Positions 1 through 9,000 of a stretch of 12,402 nt of DNA are shown here, in pieces. Within the stretch, counting starts at the first letter, position 1. The number at the start of each line of letters is the position of its first letter. The translations under genes were made by a program, and so were the position numbers. A model generated the notes under the pieces. It was given only the letters and a program-made list of their open reading frames with translations. It ran no database searches and had not been told where the DNA came from. The DNA comes from Clostridia bacterium (lineage in GTDB: Bacteria > Bacillota > Clostridia > Oscillospirales > CAG-272), in NCBI GenBank assembly GCA_017452565.1, contig JAFTMF010000141.1, forward strand, positions 1 to 12,402, written 5' to 3'.

Positions 1-366
1 AATCTCTCGCTTTTTCCTCTGGGAAGGGATGGCGAGCAATCTGCCATTTACAATAAAACTATCCAATATCTTTTGACGATACGCATCCTCACGATCAATT
101 GTCTGATCTCCTGTAAAGAGTAATTCTGCAAGCGAGCAGTCAAACATTTCACGATTGAGTGAATAGATCATATAAAATTGTGTCCGACTGCAACAGACGA
201 TTCCGGCAGCCTCCATTTTTTTGAGATGGTAGCACACCGTAGCAGATGTTAATTCCAATTTTGACGCGATCATCTCTACATAGCTGTCCCCTTTGGCGAG
301 AATGTTCAGAATTGCAATTCGAGATTCGTCCGCTAAACATTTCAGTAATGCAATCCTATTCTCCAT
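1..366 (-). CDS. ArsR-family transcriptional regulator with C-terminal DUF2087-like domain (partial, 3' end off window)
   Basis: The frame is open for 122 codons from the ATG at 366 to the window edge, so the C-terminus is missing. Residues 1-85 form a winged helix-turn-helix of the ArsR type: it opens with the classic LKCLADESRIAILNIL pattern, and the recognition helix reads SATVCYHLKKMEAAGIV. From about residue 98 the pattern FIVNGRLLAIPSQRKKREI matches the start of DUF2087, a domain commonly attached to ArsR-like HTHs. The ELCVCDL metal-binding helix of ArsR/SmtB sensors is absent, so the signal is probably not a metal; the ligand is unknown. The start is supported by GAAAGGAT about 11 nt upstream. 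The ATG overlaps the stop of a short upstream frame (TGATG), which suggests translational coupling. Its likely role is autoregulation of the small operon that begins at the promoter near 924. Codon use (TTA, AGG, CGA) differs from groEL. The HTH call is firm, the DUF2087 call good. Confidence 0.88.
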   Translation of the reverse strand, partial: MENRIALLKCLADESRIAILNILAKGDSYVEMIASKLELTSATVCYHLKKMEAAGIVCCSRTQFYMIYSLNREMFDCSLAELLFTGDQTIDREDAYRQKILDSFIVNGRLLAIPSQRKKREI

Positions 367-539
367 CAGATCATCAAATCCTTTCTACCACCCATTTCCT
401 CAAAAACAATTCTATACTCATTCATTAAATCTTCTACGATTGTCATTTTCAATTTTGCCTCAAATTGTTTGCGAGGGTTAGTTGCTTGAACCGCATCTTC
501 GCGATATCGCAGGAGGAAGTTCTGTCTCCAAAAAAGCAT
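366..539 (-). CDS. Possible small protein, 57 aa, overlapping the ArsR start
   Basis: This frame is open from an ATG at 539 to a TGA at 368-366 that shares one base with the ArsR start codon (TGATG), a common arrangement for coupled translation. The C-terminal half (LKMTIVEDLMNEYRIVFEEM) is rich in Glu, Lys and hydrophobics and looks like an amphipathic helix; the first half is less convincing. No good ribosome binding site precedes the ATG at 539. A TTG at 452 lies 5 nt after GAGG and an ATG at 446 lies 11 nt after it, so a 26-28 residue product is an alternative. The frame is the same as that of the 90-residue gene upstream, and no stop occurs between that gene's TAA (572-570) and this TGA. 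It could therefore be the severed tail of a once longer protein of about 158 codons. I do not recognise any family. Confidence 0.35.
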   Translation of the reverse strand: MLFWRQNFLLRYREDAVQATNPRKQFEAKLKMTIVEDLMNEYRIVFEEMGGRKDLMI

Positions 540-569
540 ATTGTGGAGATAGACAGCAAGAGAAGACTG

Positions 570-842
570 TTAATCCCCTTTTGCATTCTGTAATACAGAA
601 CGCAAAAACTCCTCGTTTTTCAAAAGATTCGTCGTTTGACCGATAAATGGGCGCGGAAATTCGTCTTTATCTCCTGCAAACCGAATCGTCGTCTTCGCTA
701 AGTCATAGAGATTTCTTTGTACAGACAGTGCCATTCGTTCTGTAGTAGCTGTTTCGTCCAGCGTTTTCCATCTCTCTGCGCAATCGTTCAGTTTCTTGTC
801 AACGACCGCCAATAGTGAACTCATTAATTCCTGTTTCGTCAT
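570..842 (-). CDS. Hypothetical protein, 90 aa
   Basis: A 90-residue cytoplasmic protein with no signal peptide or membrane segment. I do not recognise the family. It is charged and mostly helical in character: residues 1-55 contain long amphipathic stretches (LMSSLLAVVDKKLNDCAERW), followed by a Pro/Gly-containing segment (DEFPRPFIGQTT) and a final helix (NEEFLRSVLQNAKGD). The start is well supported by AAAGGAAG 6 nt before the ATG and by a consensus promoter 55-82 nt upstream. It is the first gene of a leftward unit whose next certain gene is the ArsR regulator, so it may be the regulator's target or partner. Codons 6, 9 and 10 are TTA, TCA and CTA, which never occur in groEL or hom. The TAA stop is followed in frame by 67 further open codons. 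That it is a gene is likely; its function is unknown. Confidence 0.7.
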   Translation of the reverse strand: MTKQELMSSLLAVVDKKLNDCAERWKTLDETATTERMALSVQRNLYDLAKTTIRFAGDKDEFPRPFIGQTTNLLKNEEFLRSVLQNAKGD

Positions 843-896
843 AGTAAGCTTCCTTTCTGATGCTATTCACCAGCATCCAAAATATCTCTTACTTAT

Positions 897-924
897 ATTA
901 TACACATCTAATCACTTTTGTCAA
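897..924 (-). promoter_or_regulatory. Sigma-A type promoter for the 90-aa gene / ArsR unit
   Basis: On the minus strand TTGACA (924-919) is separated by 16 bp from TATAAT (902-897). Both hexamers match consensus exactly, and the start codon at 842 lies at a sensible distance downstream with a good ribosome binding site. Confidence 0.85.
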
Positions 925-937
925 TAGTGTTTAGATG
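905..937. promoter_or_regulatory. Operator-like inverted repeat around the -35 box
   Basis: CATCTAATCAC (905-915) and GTGTTTAGATG (927-937) are inverted copies matching at 10 of 11 positions, separated by 11 bp. The -35 hexamer (919-924) lies entirely in the spacer, so a dimer bound here would block RNA polymerase. The ArsR regulator in the same unit is the natural candidate, making this a probable autoregulatory operator. The repeat is seen directly; the identity of the protein that binds it is inferred. Confidence 0.6.
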
Positions 938-964
938 AATTTCTAATCTTTTTTATAAAAGATA

Positions 965-986
965 GGGCGGCAAGTAGTTGCCGCCC
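965..986 (-). terminator. Intrinsic terminator of groES-groEL
   Basis: GGGCGGCAA (965-973) pairs perfectly with TTGCCGCCC (978-986) around a 4-nt loop. Read leftward it is followed by the T-rich stretch TATCTTTTAT. It lies about 80 bp past the groEL stop and just before the promoter of the next unit, as expected for the end of the chaperonin operon. The T tract is interrupted, so termination efficiency is uncertain. Confidence 0.65.
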
Positions 987-1007
987 TCAATAAAAGTTCT
1001 TGGGGGT

Positions 1008-1060
1008 CCAGCCCCTTCTTTCAAGAAGGGGCTGGCGGATTCCAAAGGCGGAGCCTTTGG
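1008..1060. repeat. Two perfect palindromes in the groEL 3' UTR
   Basis: CCAGCCCCTTCTT (1008-1020) and AAGAAGGGGCTGG (1023-1035) form a 13-bp stem with a 2-nt centre. CCAAAGGC (1042-1049) and GCCTTTGG (1053-1060) form an 8-bp stem with a 3-nt loop. Neither has a T tract in either direction, so they are not ordinary terminators. From general experience such short GC-rich palindrome pairs are dispersed repeats after genes in gut Clostridia; they may protect mRNA 3' ends or act as non-coding mobile repeats. Copy number cannot be seen from one window. Confidence 0.6.
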
Positions 1061-1064
1061 TTTG

Positions 1065-2720
<1,656 letters not shown>

Positions 2721-2750
2721 TTACCTTCTTTCGTGCTTTGAGTGATGTGC

Positions 2751-3035
2751 TTATTCTACGATTGCCAGAATGTCGGCAACGCTGACGATGATCAGCTCTT
2801 CGCCGTCTACCTTGATCTTGGTGCCTGCATAATTGCAAAGGACAACCTTGTCGCCTACTTTTACAACCATATTGATGGTCTCGCCGTTCTTATCGATGCC
2901 GTTGCCTACTGCAACTACCTCTGCGAACTGGGGCTTTTCTTTAGATGCGGCGGTGAGGATGATACCGCCCTTGCTGACCTCTTCTACCTCGGTCATTTTC
3001 ACAACTACCTTATCAAAAAGGGGCTTTACTTTCAT
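2751..3035 (-). CDS. groES: Co-chaperonin GroES (Hsp10)
   Basis: A 94-residue lid protein that caps GroEL as a heptamer. The protein begins KVKPLFDKVVVKM, continues through the mobile loop (roughly residues 14-36, containing the SKGGIILT motif that contacts GroEL), and ends with the usual VSVADILAIVE strand. The frame is open 13 codons further upstream, but the start at 3035 is correct: AAGGAGG lies 8 nt before it, the family always starts just before this KxKPL motif, and the upstream extension would overlap the CIRCE operator. It is the first gene of the groES-groEL operon and is expected to be heat-inducible through HrcA. Certain. Confidence 0.98.
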   Translation of the reverse strand: MKVKPLFDKVVVKMTEVEEVSKGGIILTAASKEKPQFAEVVAVGNGIDKNGETINMVVKVGDKVVLCNYAGTKIKVDGEELIIVSVADILAIVE

Positions 3036-3067
3036 TTGGGATTCCTCCTTCATGTAATCAAATAACG

Positions 3068-3094
3068 TTAGCACTCTTTAGCTGTGAGTGCTAA
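3068..3094. promoter_or_regulatory. CIRCE operator (HrcA binding site)
   Basis: TTAGCACTC (3068-3076), a 9-bp spacer, then GAGTGCTAA (3086-3094): a perfect match to the CIRCE consensus TTAGCACTC-N9-GAGTGCTAA. It lies at the expected transcript start in the 5' leader of groES, where HrcA represses the operon until heat stress. hrcA itself is not in the window. Confidence 0.97.
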
Positions 3095-3107
3095 CCGAAC
3101 AATTACT

Positions 3108-3135
3108 ATTGTATCCATATTTCCAAAAATTACAA
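3108..3135 (-). promoter_or_regulatory. Promoter of groES-groEL
   Basis: On the minus strand TTGTAA (3135-3130) is followed after 16 bp by TACAAT (3113-3108). The predicted start point falls at the upstream edge of CIRCE, the standard Firmicute arrangement. The rest of the 186-bp space up to the symporter gene shows no small gene and no convincing promoter for the rightward gene. Confidence 0.75.
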
Positions 3136-3280
3136 GACCTTTTCGGCATAATTAACATATTGTTCACACACTTTACATCGCACTGACTATCCGTCCTCTC
3201 GCAGTATATGCGGTTCTCTTTGAATCCTTTCCCGCATACACATTAATTGAATGAATAGCTGATTTTTTGTAGGTGATACG

Positions 3281-4654
3281 ATGAAAATACTGCAAGCTTT
3301 GTATGATTTTGTGCTCTCTCCTGCTCTGCTTGCCACCGTACTGCTGTCCGGGATCTATTGCACTCTGCGATTGGGGCTTCCCTTTCTTTTGCATCCTTTT
3401 CGGATGGTACGGGATCTGATTCGACCGGCAGATGGAAAGCCCAGACTCTCCTCTGTGAAAGCACTCACTGTAGCGCTGGCTGGAACGCTGGGCGTGGGAA
3501 ATATTGCGGGAGTTGCTTCTGCCATCACTGCAGGTGGTGCCGGAGCAGTCTTCTGGATGTGGATAGGTGCGCTGGTTTCAATGCTGGTCAAGTATGCGGA
3601 AGTGGTGCTTGCCATCCGTTACCGCAAATCTGAGCAATCCGGCTTTATAGGCGGTGCGATGTACTATTTCAGCCGTCCGTGGATGGCTTCGCTGTTTGCG
3701 GTGTTCTGTTTGGTAGCATCCTTTGCACTGGGTAATCTGATGCAGGCAGAGACGGTTGCACGCTCTGCCAAGGAAGCGTTTGGACTCTCTCCGCTTCTGT
3801 GCGGCATACTGCTGGCCTTGATACTGTATTTCGCCATTTGCCGTGGATTTTCCCGCATTTCTACCGTTACGCTTTGCCTTGTTCCGCTAATGAGCGGAAT
3901 TTACGTTCTGTTGTGTCTTTATGCTATCGGTAGCGAGATCACTGCTCTTCCCGGAGTCATTGCCGGGATCTTTCGCTCTGCATTCTCCCCCTCCGCTGCA
4001 CTGGGCGGTACAGGTGGACTGATCCTTGCCCGTGTGATCCGTGCAGGCATTTCCCGCGGGCTGATCACCCACGAGGCAGGGTGCGGAACCGCTCCGATGG
4101 CACACGCCGGTGCTGACACCGACAGCGCCGTTCACCAAGGATTTTGGGGAATTTTTGAGGTGTTTGCCGATACCATTCTCCTGTGCTCACTGACCGCTTT
4201 CGTGATCCTCTTGCACCAAGACCGCTTTCCGGGACTATCGGGGATGGCACTGGTAAACGCCGCCTTCGGCGTTTCGCTGGGGAGATGGGCTGCACCGCTG
4301 ATGGCGATACTCATCTTCTGCTTTGCCGTAGCTACGATGATCGGCTGGTCCCATTACGGGCAGACTTGTCTGAACTATCTGACCCGTGATTGCAATCGAA
4401 GGGCGATATACAAAAAGCTGTATGCCTTGGCATACAGCTTGATGGGACTATTGGGTGCACTAATGGCAAGCGATCTGATGTGGCTGCTCGCCGATTACTC
4501 GGTGGCGCTGATGACGCTCCTCCATTTGCCTTGCTTGCTCTCGAAGCTATCGGAGGTAGCAGCAGCAACCCGCATCTATTTTGCTCAAAGTGCGCGGAGC
4601 TTGGAGAATACCTGTGCGCCGGCAGCTGCCAGAGCAAATTCAAAGGACTTATGA
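3281..4654 (+). CDS. AGCS-family sodium (or proton)/amino-acid symporter
   Basis: A 457-residue polytopic membrane protein of the alanine/glycine:cation symporter family, which imports small neutral amino acids using a sodium or proton gradient. The family blocks are plain: AGTLGVGNIAGVASAI at about 67-82, GGAGAVFWMWIGALVSM at 85-101 (close to the Na:alanine symporter signature, with Ser where the last Gly is usual), and HEAGCGTAPMAHAGADT followed by the QGFWGIFEVFADTI region in the middle of the protein. About 10-11 hydrophobic segments are visible. The start follows AGGTGA by 4 nt. The last 23 residues (polar, SARSLENTCAPAAARANSKDL) lie past the last membrane segment and are read antisense to the end of hom, so the tail is probably a late extension. 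The exact substrate cannot be told from sequence. No terminator is seen downstream on this strand. Confidence 0.93.
   Translation: MKILQALYDFVLSPALLATVLLSGIYCTLRLGLPFLLHPFRMVRDLIRPADGKPRLSSVKALTVALAGTLGVGNIAGVASAITAGGAGAVFWMWIGALVSMLVKYAEVVLAIRYRKSEQSGFIGGAMYYFSRPWMASLFAVFCLVASFALGNLMQAETVARSAKEAFGLSPLLCGILLALILYFAICRGFSRISTVTLCLVPLMSGIYVLLCLYAIGSEITALPGVIAGIFRSAFSPSAALGGTGGLILARVIRAGISRGLITHEAGCGTAPMAHAGADTDSAVHQGFWGIFEVFADTILLCSLTAFVILLHQDRFPGLSGMALVNAAFGVSLGRWAAPLMAILIFCFAVATMIGWSHYGQTCLNYLTRDCNRRAIYKKLYALAYSLMGLLGALMASDLMWLLADYSVALMTLLHLPCLLSKLSEVAAATRIYFAQSARSLENTCAPAAARANSKDL
4415..4440 (-). terminator. Intrinsic terminator of hom, inside the symporter gene
   Basis: The perfect inverted repeat AAGCTGTATGCC / GGCATACAGCTT has a 2-nt centre. 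Read leftward it is followed directly by TTTTTG and TATAT. It has the form of a Rho-independent terminator for hom, whose stop is 145 bp upstream on that strand. On the symporter mRNA the same palindrome has only a few A residues before it and no T tract after it, so it should not stop that transcript. Confidence 0.7.
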
Positions 4655-5796
4655 GAGATACCGTGCGCGATGAAGGCGGTAAGGCCATCCTCGGTGTGGA
4701 GCACTTCAATATCCTCGATATAGGGAGTCAGCTCGTCGGGGGTAAGATTGACCGCTGCATAGTAACTGGTGGGAGTGGTTTCCGCATCGCATACAACGCC
4801 GGAATCGCTGCTCTCCCAAGTTTCCTGAGTAGGCTGCTTGGTCTTAAGATGCTTTGCGATATCCATAATATCGGACAGCACGGCAGAACCGGTAGGCAGG
4901 CTGCCTGCGCCTTGACCGTAGAACATTACGTCTCCAAGGGATGCGGCTCTGACCATAATGGCGTTATAAACATCGTCTACCTTCACCATCGGATTGTAGG
5001 GCGGTACGAGGCAAGGCGTTACGCGGATATCAATGGTACCGTCGGGCATACGCTTGGTACTGCCTACCAGCTTTACTGCACCGCCAAACTTCTTAGCAAT
5101 GGAAACGTCTGTCTGGGTGATATCACGAATGCCAATGCAGTTGACCATGGAAGGTGCTACCAGCGTTCCGAATGCCAGTGCTGCGAGGATACAGATCTTG
5201 CGGCATGCGTCGTCGCCGTTGATGTCCGCACGGGGATCCCGTTCTGCATAACCCAGCGCCTGCGCCTGCGCAAGCGCATCGTCGAAGGACTTGCCCTTCT
5301 TATCCATTTCGGTGAGGATATAGTTGGTGGTACCGTTGAGAATACCGTTGATTTCGTAGATTTCGTTAGCGGCAAGAGCGTTCTTGATAGGACGGATGAC
5401 AGGAATACCGCCGCCTACGGATGCTTCGTACAGATAACGAACACCGTTATCTCTTGCGGCATCACAAAGGAGATTGCCAAAATTGGCAACCACTTCTTTG
5501 TTGGAGGTAACCACACTCTTACCTGCACGCAGACAAGCCATAGAGTATTCGAAAGCGGGCTTAGTTCCACCCATAGTTTCACATACAATCTTCACTTCCG
5601 GATCTTCCAGAATGGTTTTGATGTCGTGAACGATCAGATCCTGATAAGGACTGCCGGGGAAATCACGCAGATCGAGAATATACTTGATCTGAATGGAATC
5701 CTGGATTTCTTTACAAATCAGATTGTAGCCTCTGGAGATAACCTCGGCAACTCCGCTGCCTACTTTACCGAATCCGAGTATTGCAATATTGATCAT
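4585..5796 (-). CDS. hom: Homoserine dehydrogenase
   Basis: Reduces aspartate semialdehyde to homoserine with NAD(P)H, the branch point to threonine and methionine. 403 residues, cytosolic. The Rossmann motif GFGKVGSG is at 8-15, the TSNKEV lysine is K100, the substrate-loop motif GILNGTTNYIL is at 151-161, and the signature NGDDACRKICILAALAFG at 193-210 carries the catalytic pair Asp196/Lys200. The C-terminal region (about 330-403) is shorter than the full ACT domain of the 430-residue type and only loosely ACT-like, so threonine feedback may be weakened or altered. GGAGGAG 6 nt before the ATG and a consensus promoter support the start. Its 3' end overlaps the convergent symporter gene by 70 bp. 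No thrB or thrC adjoins it. It contains no TTA, CTA or TCA codon. Confidence 0.97.
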   Translation of the reverse strand: MINIAILGFGKVGSGVAEVISRGYNLICKEIQDSIQIKYILDLRDFPGSPYQDLIVHDIKTILEDPEVKIVCETMGGTKPAFEYSMACLRAGKSVVTSNKEVVANFGNLLCDAARDNGVRYLYEASVGGGIPVIRPIKNALAANEIYEINGILNGTTNYILTEMDKKGKSFDDALAQAQALGYAERDPRADINGDDACRKICILAALAFGTLVAPSMVNCIGIRDITQTDVSIAKKFGGAVKLVGSTKRMPDGTIDIRVTPCLVPPYNPMVKVDDVYNAIMVRAASLGDVMFYGQGAGSLPTGSAVLSDIMDIAKHLKTKQPTQETWESSDSGVVCDAETTPTSYYAAVNLTPDELTPYIEDIEVLHTEDGLTAFIAHGISHKSFEFALAAAGAQVFSKLRAL

Positions 5797-5864
5797 AGAA
5801 AACTCCTCCGTGGTTGCGAAATACTTCTTGTCTACTGTCGAGAGTAAGATAGATATAATAATGG

Positions 5865-5893
5865 ATTATATCAAATTTTTCCCCAATTGTCAA
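5865..5893 (-). promoter_or_regulatory. Promoter of hom
   Basis: On the minus strand TTGACA (5893-5888), 17 bp, TATAAT (5870-5865): exact consensus hexamers at the optimal spacing. The leader to the start codon at 5796 is only about 60 nt, too short for a T-box or riboswitch; none is seen. Confidence 0.9.
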
Positions 5894-5983
5894 GAACTTA
5901 TTTTCAGTTTATCAAATTTTTCGACTTTTTTAGGATAATTGAGTTGATAATTGTTTATAAATTGGAAAGGTTTTGAAAAATCA

Positions 5984-6012
5984 TTGACATCTATGAAAAC
6001 TTTCGGTATAAT
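5984..6012 (+). promoter_or_regulatory. Promoter of the alpha-mannosidase gene
   Basis: TTGACA (5984-5989), 17 bp, TATAAT (6007-6012), with AAAGGAG (6034-6040) 7 nt before the ATG at 6048. The 90 bp between this and the divergent hom promoter is very AT-rich and holds two direct repeats: GATAATTG at 5934-5941 and 5946-5953, and TATCAAATTTTT at 5869-5880 and 5910-5921. Either could be a regulator site. Confidence 0.9.
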
Positions 6013-6047
6013 GAACCTAATGATTCGTATGATAAAGGAGATATATA

Positions 6048-9000
6048 ATGATATACGAAAGATATTCCAACCGTGTACTGGGCAAGCTGGAAAATCTGAA
6101 TAAGATCTACGCTAATCTGATGTACACCAAGGCAGATACCCTGCCTGCTCCTATGGGACTTTCCACCAAGGAGCATTTCCGCACCCCTCCCACCGAAGGA
6201 TTGACTCCCCTCTCTGCCGGTGACCGTTGGGGCGGCGAGTATATGAACCTGTGGATCAAGGGTACCTACACCGTTCCCGCACATCTGGACGGACAGAAGC
6301 TCTACGTGATCCCTCACACTGACGCTTACGAGACGCTGTTCTTCAAGAACGGTATTCCCGACGGCATTTTCAACAGCAAGGGCGACTATATGGGCATTAT
6401 GCACTCCGCTCAGCTCCTCACCGACTGTGCAAAGGCGGGCGAGACTTTTGAGCTGGCTTTCGAGTGCTACGCACATCACTTCTGCGTGGATTGCCATCCC
6501 TACCTCCACTACGGCAGCGAAACGCCCGTGGCAAATGATGCCGACTTTATGAAGACCTTCCGCTCCATCGATATTTGCACCGTCAACGAGGATATCTACA
6601 ACTTTGTGTTCGATCTGAATATCGTCCTGCAGATGGCCAAGAATCTTTCTGCCGAGAACTTCCTGCGCCACCGTGCACAGGCTGCGCTGGAGAACGTATT
6701 TGCCGACATCATTCAGTATCCTGCACACTACGATATGGATGCGGTCCACGCCTCGGTTGCTAAGTGCCGTGAGCATCTGCAGTCCGTACTGGCACACGCC
6801 CCTGCCGAGACTACCCGCGGCAGAATCGGCCTCATCGGTAACTCTCATATGGACACCGCTTGGCTGTGGCCCGTATCCGAGACCATCCGCAAGTGCGCCC
6901 GTACCTACTCCAACGTTGTGAAGCTGATGGAGCAGTACCCCGAGTACAAGTTTATCCAGTCCTCTGCCCTGCATCTGGAATGGATGAAGGATTATTATCC
7001 CGATCTCTACGCTAAGATGAAGAAGTACATTGCCGAGGGCCGCTACGAGCCCAACGGCGGCGTATTCGTGGAATGCGACTGCAACATCACCTCCGGCGAG
7101 CTGATGGCAAGACAGTTTATGTACGGTCAGCACTTCACCCGTGACGAGTTCGGCTATACCTCCGACTGCTTCTGGCTGCCCGATACCTTCGGTTACAACG
7201 GTGCCATTCCTCAGATTATGCAGGAATCGGATGTGAAGTACTTCTACACCACTAAGATGGGCTGGAATGATCTCAACACCTTCCCCTACACCTCCTTCAA
7301 GTGGAAGGGTATTGACGGCAGCGTGGTACTGACGCATCTGAACAGCATCGACACCACTCCCGACGTGCGCGACACCCAGCGGGAAATCAAGACCATCCAG
7401 AATAAGGAATACTTCGAGGGCAGACTCCACTCCTTCGGTCACGGTGACGGCGGCGGCGGACCTACTCCCGCTATGCTGGAAAAGGCACGCCGTATTATGA
7501 ACGTGCCCGGTCTGGCCGACAGCTACTACACCACCATCAGCGATTTTATGAAGGAAATCGAGAAGGTGGCTGACAAGCTCCCCACCTACACCGGCGAGCT
7601 GTATCTGGAGCTCCACCGCGGTACGCTGACCCAGATGCACGAGATCAAGCGCTCCAACCGCAAGGCTGAGTTCGCGCTCCGCGATATGGACTATTTCAAC
7701 GTACTGGCAGGCGAAGGCAAGAACGCCCGTACTGACGAGCTGTACAAGACTCTGCTCACCAACCAGTTCCACGATATTCTGCCCGGCACCTGCTATACCG
7801 GTGTCACCCAAAAGGCAGTTGCACAGAACTATCAGGTTGTGGAAGATGCAGGCGAGATCGTGCAGGGCTATGCGCAGAAGCTGCTCTCCGACGGCGATGC
7901 TGTTACTCTGTTCAACACCACTTCCTTCGACCGTGACGACGTAGTTACCCTGCCTGATACCGGCAAGTATCCTGCCGGCAAGATCGCTCAGACCTACACC
8001 GACATTACCGGCAAAGCCGTTGTAGCTGTCGGCGGCGTAGAGATTCCCGCACTGTCTCAGGTTTCCCTGCCTCTGACCGATGCGCCCGCTACCGCACAGT
8101 CTCCCTTCAGCTGGGACGGCAAAATTCTGGAAACTCCCTTTGCAATTGTTACCTTCAACGAAAAGGGCGGCATTGCATCCTTCATCGACAAGCGTGCCGA
8201 CCGCGAGCTGAAGAAGCCCGACGGCGCTCCCCTCAACACCTTCTATATTGCCGAGGACGTGCCCGAGCGTTACGATAACTGGGATATCGATATCGAGACT
8301 ATGTCCAAGATCCGTGTGCAGGACAATCTGCTGTCTATGGAGGTTGTCTCCAACGGTGCGCTGGAGTTCGTGCTCCGTCTCACCTATGCCATCGGCGAGG
8401 CATCCCGTCTGATGCAGGACGTAATCTTCTACGCAGGCACCGCTCGTGTGGACTTCCACACCGTAGTGGATTGGAAGGAAAAGCACACCTTCCTGAAGAC
8501 CGGCTTCGATCTGGATATCAACTCTATGACCGTGAAGAACGAGATCCAGTTCGGTCATATGGACCGTCCCGTTACCCGTAACAACAGCATTGAGGCAGCT
8601 AAGTTCGAGGTTTGCAACCACAAGTGGACCGATCTGTCCGAGTCTCGTTTTGGCGTTGCTATCCTCAACGATTGCAAGTACGGTATTTCCACCGCTGAGG
8701 GAAATCTCTGCCTGACCCTTCACAGAGGCGGCACTCACCCCGACGTTACCGGCGACGAGGGCGTTCACGAGATGACCTACTCCCTCTATCCTCACGCAGA
8801 AGGATTTACCACCGGCAACGTTATCCGTGAGTCCTATCTGCTGAATATCCCTGCAGTCGTTGCAAGCGGTTCTGCCGATGCATCCGCACCTCTGCTGACT
8901 CTGTCCGCAGACAACATCATCTGCGAGGCAATCAAGCCTGCCGCTTACCGTGACGATGCATTCGTAGTTCGTCTCTATGAGGCTGAGCGCAACAAGACCC

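Noticed and set aside
501..510. Palindrome GCGATATCGC as a regulatory site
   Set aside because: Ten bases only, expected by chance, and away from any promoter.
522..556. Inverted repeat CTGTCTCCA / TGGAGATAGACAG as a terminator of the 90-aa gene
   Set aside because: It needs a 4-nt bulge and has no T tract on either strand after the stem; it also lies inside the continuing open frame.
3036..3074. Upstream extension of GroES by 13 residues to 3074
   Set aside because: No binding site there, overlaps CIRCE, and AAGGAGG fits the ATG at 3035.
3095..3280. Promoter or leader RNA for the symporter gene
   Set aside because: TTGAAT followed 17 bp later by TTAATT is a poor match, and I found no stable leader structure or T-box motif.
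4390..5847. 485-codon plus-strand frame opposite hom
   Set aside because: Same register effect; covers hom and its leader and has no recognisable protein features.
5991..8795. 934-codon minus-strand frame opposite the alpha-mannosidase
   Set aside because: Same register effect; the mannosidase has all its catalytic residues, promoter and binding site, and the mirror has none.
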